Assembly: GCF_033568475.1 (NCBI RefSeq)
Contig: NC_133120.1
Span: 98,727,180-98,791,179, forward strand
DNA from: Henckelia pumila
Taxonomy: Eukaryota > Streptophyta > Magnoliopsida > Lamiales > Gesneriaceae
Direction of reading: 5' to 3'
DNA length: 64,000 bases
Shown here piece after piece: positions 62,883-64,000 of the stretch (within the stretch, counting starts at the first letter, position 1; each line of letters opens with the position of its first letter). Under the pieces are notes generated by a model. That model did no database searches. It was not told where the DNA came from and saw only the letters and a program-made list of their open reading frames with translations. The translations under genes and the position numbers were made by a program.

Positions 62883-63973
62883 TCATAGTCTGCAACTCAC
62901 ATCGACAACAAGATGTCTGATATGTGGAGCATACCACTTCACTTTCTCCACGTGATCAACCGAAACCTCCCAGCAACGGCCTGCAAGCAAAGATTTTTAT
63001 CTCACAGATTATCACTAAATTTAACTTCTGACAATTATCACGTTTTCTTTTGCAAGATCGTTTTCTCTTGATCGAAGCACTATTTGGTAATCAGTCGAAG
63101 ATAAAGATAGACATGCCTTGGGATTTGGCTATGTCAAAAATGGAGTCCACAACATGGTTTGTCCAAGAACTCTCCTCCGTGTCCTTCACGTTCCCGTGGA
63201 TATGTATAATCCCACCATCGTCTCTGCAGATTTTCAAGTCACGTGAAACTTGGAAAAAGAAACGGTAAACATTACATGTAACTTGTAAGAGTAGAACTCC
63301 TAGAAAAGTAGAAAACCAAGAATGGACCAGCAAGAATCAACAAGATTATGAATAAAGCACAAATATTTTAAATTCCGGACATGCTAAAATACGTGGAATG
63401 ATGTTATGTACCTTAGTGCTTCAACAGCGGTAACCCAACTACATTCGCTGGATGGAAGGAGGCCAAGGCAGACTCGATCAGCAACTCCCTGCATAAAAAG
63501 ATAATCCATGTAAACTTTCAATAATAATCAGAACAAGTGTGAATATCTCAATATTGCAATTCTCATTACTATGTATGTTTATGTGCAATTCGATTCATTA
63601 AATTGTTCTCTGTCGTTTATAATTGTTTTCCATTTTTTTTTCAGATGCACCTAAATAACACCTTGTTCCCTAAAATAAAATTTCCTTTTGAAATTACCAT
63701 TTTATTATCTAAACGATATCACTTACTTGAAACCACTATTTACCAGGGTAAAGTGGTAGACACACCAGAGTATTTAATTTTTTGACTTTCGTATAAAAGA
63801 CAAGTGAACATGCAAATTCAGCGAGGCAATGTCATACTTTAGGAGCTGTAACTCTATTATCTCCTTCCAGAACAACACAACGGTCAGCCACAGAATTGGC
63901 ATGGAGATTACGATGGAGTGCTTCAATGGCATGGGGATTCCAGTCACAAGCATACACCATTTTTGCATTGGCC
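62883..63973 (-). CDS. tRNA wybutosine-synthesizing protein, TYW2 domain (plant TYW2/3/4 type), C-terminal exons
   Basis: Four exons in transcript order are 63838-63973, 63412-63488, 63117-63223 and 62883-62980 (stop TGA 62883-62885). Upstream exons lie beyond the window. The product reads VYACDWNPHAIEALHRNL, LEGDNRVTAPK, GVADRVCLGLLPSSE, SWVTAVEAL, GGIIHIHGNVKD, then CWEVSVDHVEKVKWYAPHIR and HLVVDV. This is the C-terminal half of the SAM-dependent aminocarboxypropyl-transferase fold of TYW2/Trm12, which acts in building wybutosine at position 37 of phenylalanine tRNA. In plants TYW2 is usually part of a larger TYW2/3/4 fusion whose TYW2 domain is C-terminal, consistent with the stop soon after the domain; the fusion is inferred. 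The intron between 63117 and 62980 starts with GC (63116-63115), the others with GT. No glycine-rich SAM motif is in view because it is upstream. Confidence 0.88.
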
Positions 63974-64000
63974 CTGATTTACCATCGCATATAAAAAGTA

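Overview
This is a nuclear genomic window from a flowering plant, probably a eudicot. It has AT-rich spliced introns, three conserved plant genes, and a roughly 52 kb block of nested LTR retrotransposons and MITEs lying between two of them. The species cannot be named from the sequence.

Host genes. Positions 1-2008 (+) hold the last five exons of an HSP110-like Hsp70 (HSP70-14/15/16 clade). Positions 3867-7950 (-) hold a complete seven-exon gene for a GPI-anchored protein of the Arabidopsis At1g61900 type, convergent with the Hsp70. Positions 62883-63973 (-) hold the last four exons of a wybutosine-synthesis protein (TYW2 domain, plant TYW2/3/4 type), including a GC-AG intron. Nearly everything from 8520 to 62786 is transposon-derived or duplicated host flank. 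The original TYW2-GPI intergenic spacer was only about 3 kb.

Layout of the block. A hAT-like MITE sits in host spacer with 8-bp target duplication TGTAAACC. A Ty3/gypsy chromovirus ('Gypsy C', +) inserted into the right-hand copy of that duplication (TSD TAAAC, 43195-43199 and 62787-62791). A coding-free large LTR element ('LARD D', -) inserted into gag of Gypsy C (TSD AGTTA). The segment from host flank through LARD D then occurs twice: copy A at 8520-19372 and copy B at 31673-51836. The copies differ by insertions. Copy A has a 171-bp Mutator-like MITE and a Copia element in LARD D. Copy B lacks both but has a 9.5 kb gypsy chromovirus ('Gypsy F', -) inside the hAT MITE (TSD ATTAA). The Copia region reads LTR-internal-LTR-internal, and its second internal region is cut in gag at 31672, where copy B starts. 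This looks like two haplotypes joined in tandem, by a real rearrangement or by an assembly error.

How the elements relate. Gypsy F is nearly intact (one in-frame TAG). Gypsy C is broken in integrase but carries what looks like a true 193-bp spliceosomal intron between gag and protease. LARD D has LTRs, primer-site spacing, leader and 3' end related to Gypsy F, so an F-like element probably moved it. The Copia polyprotein is broken by four UGA codons, all at conserved tryptophan positions. I found no RNA genes, CRISPR arrays or bacterial-type operons. All identities come from reading translations and motifs by eye; no alignments or searches were run.
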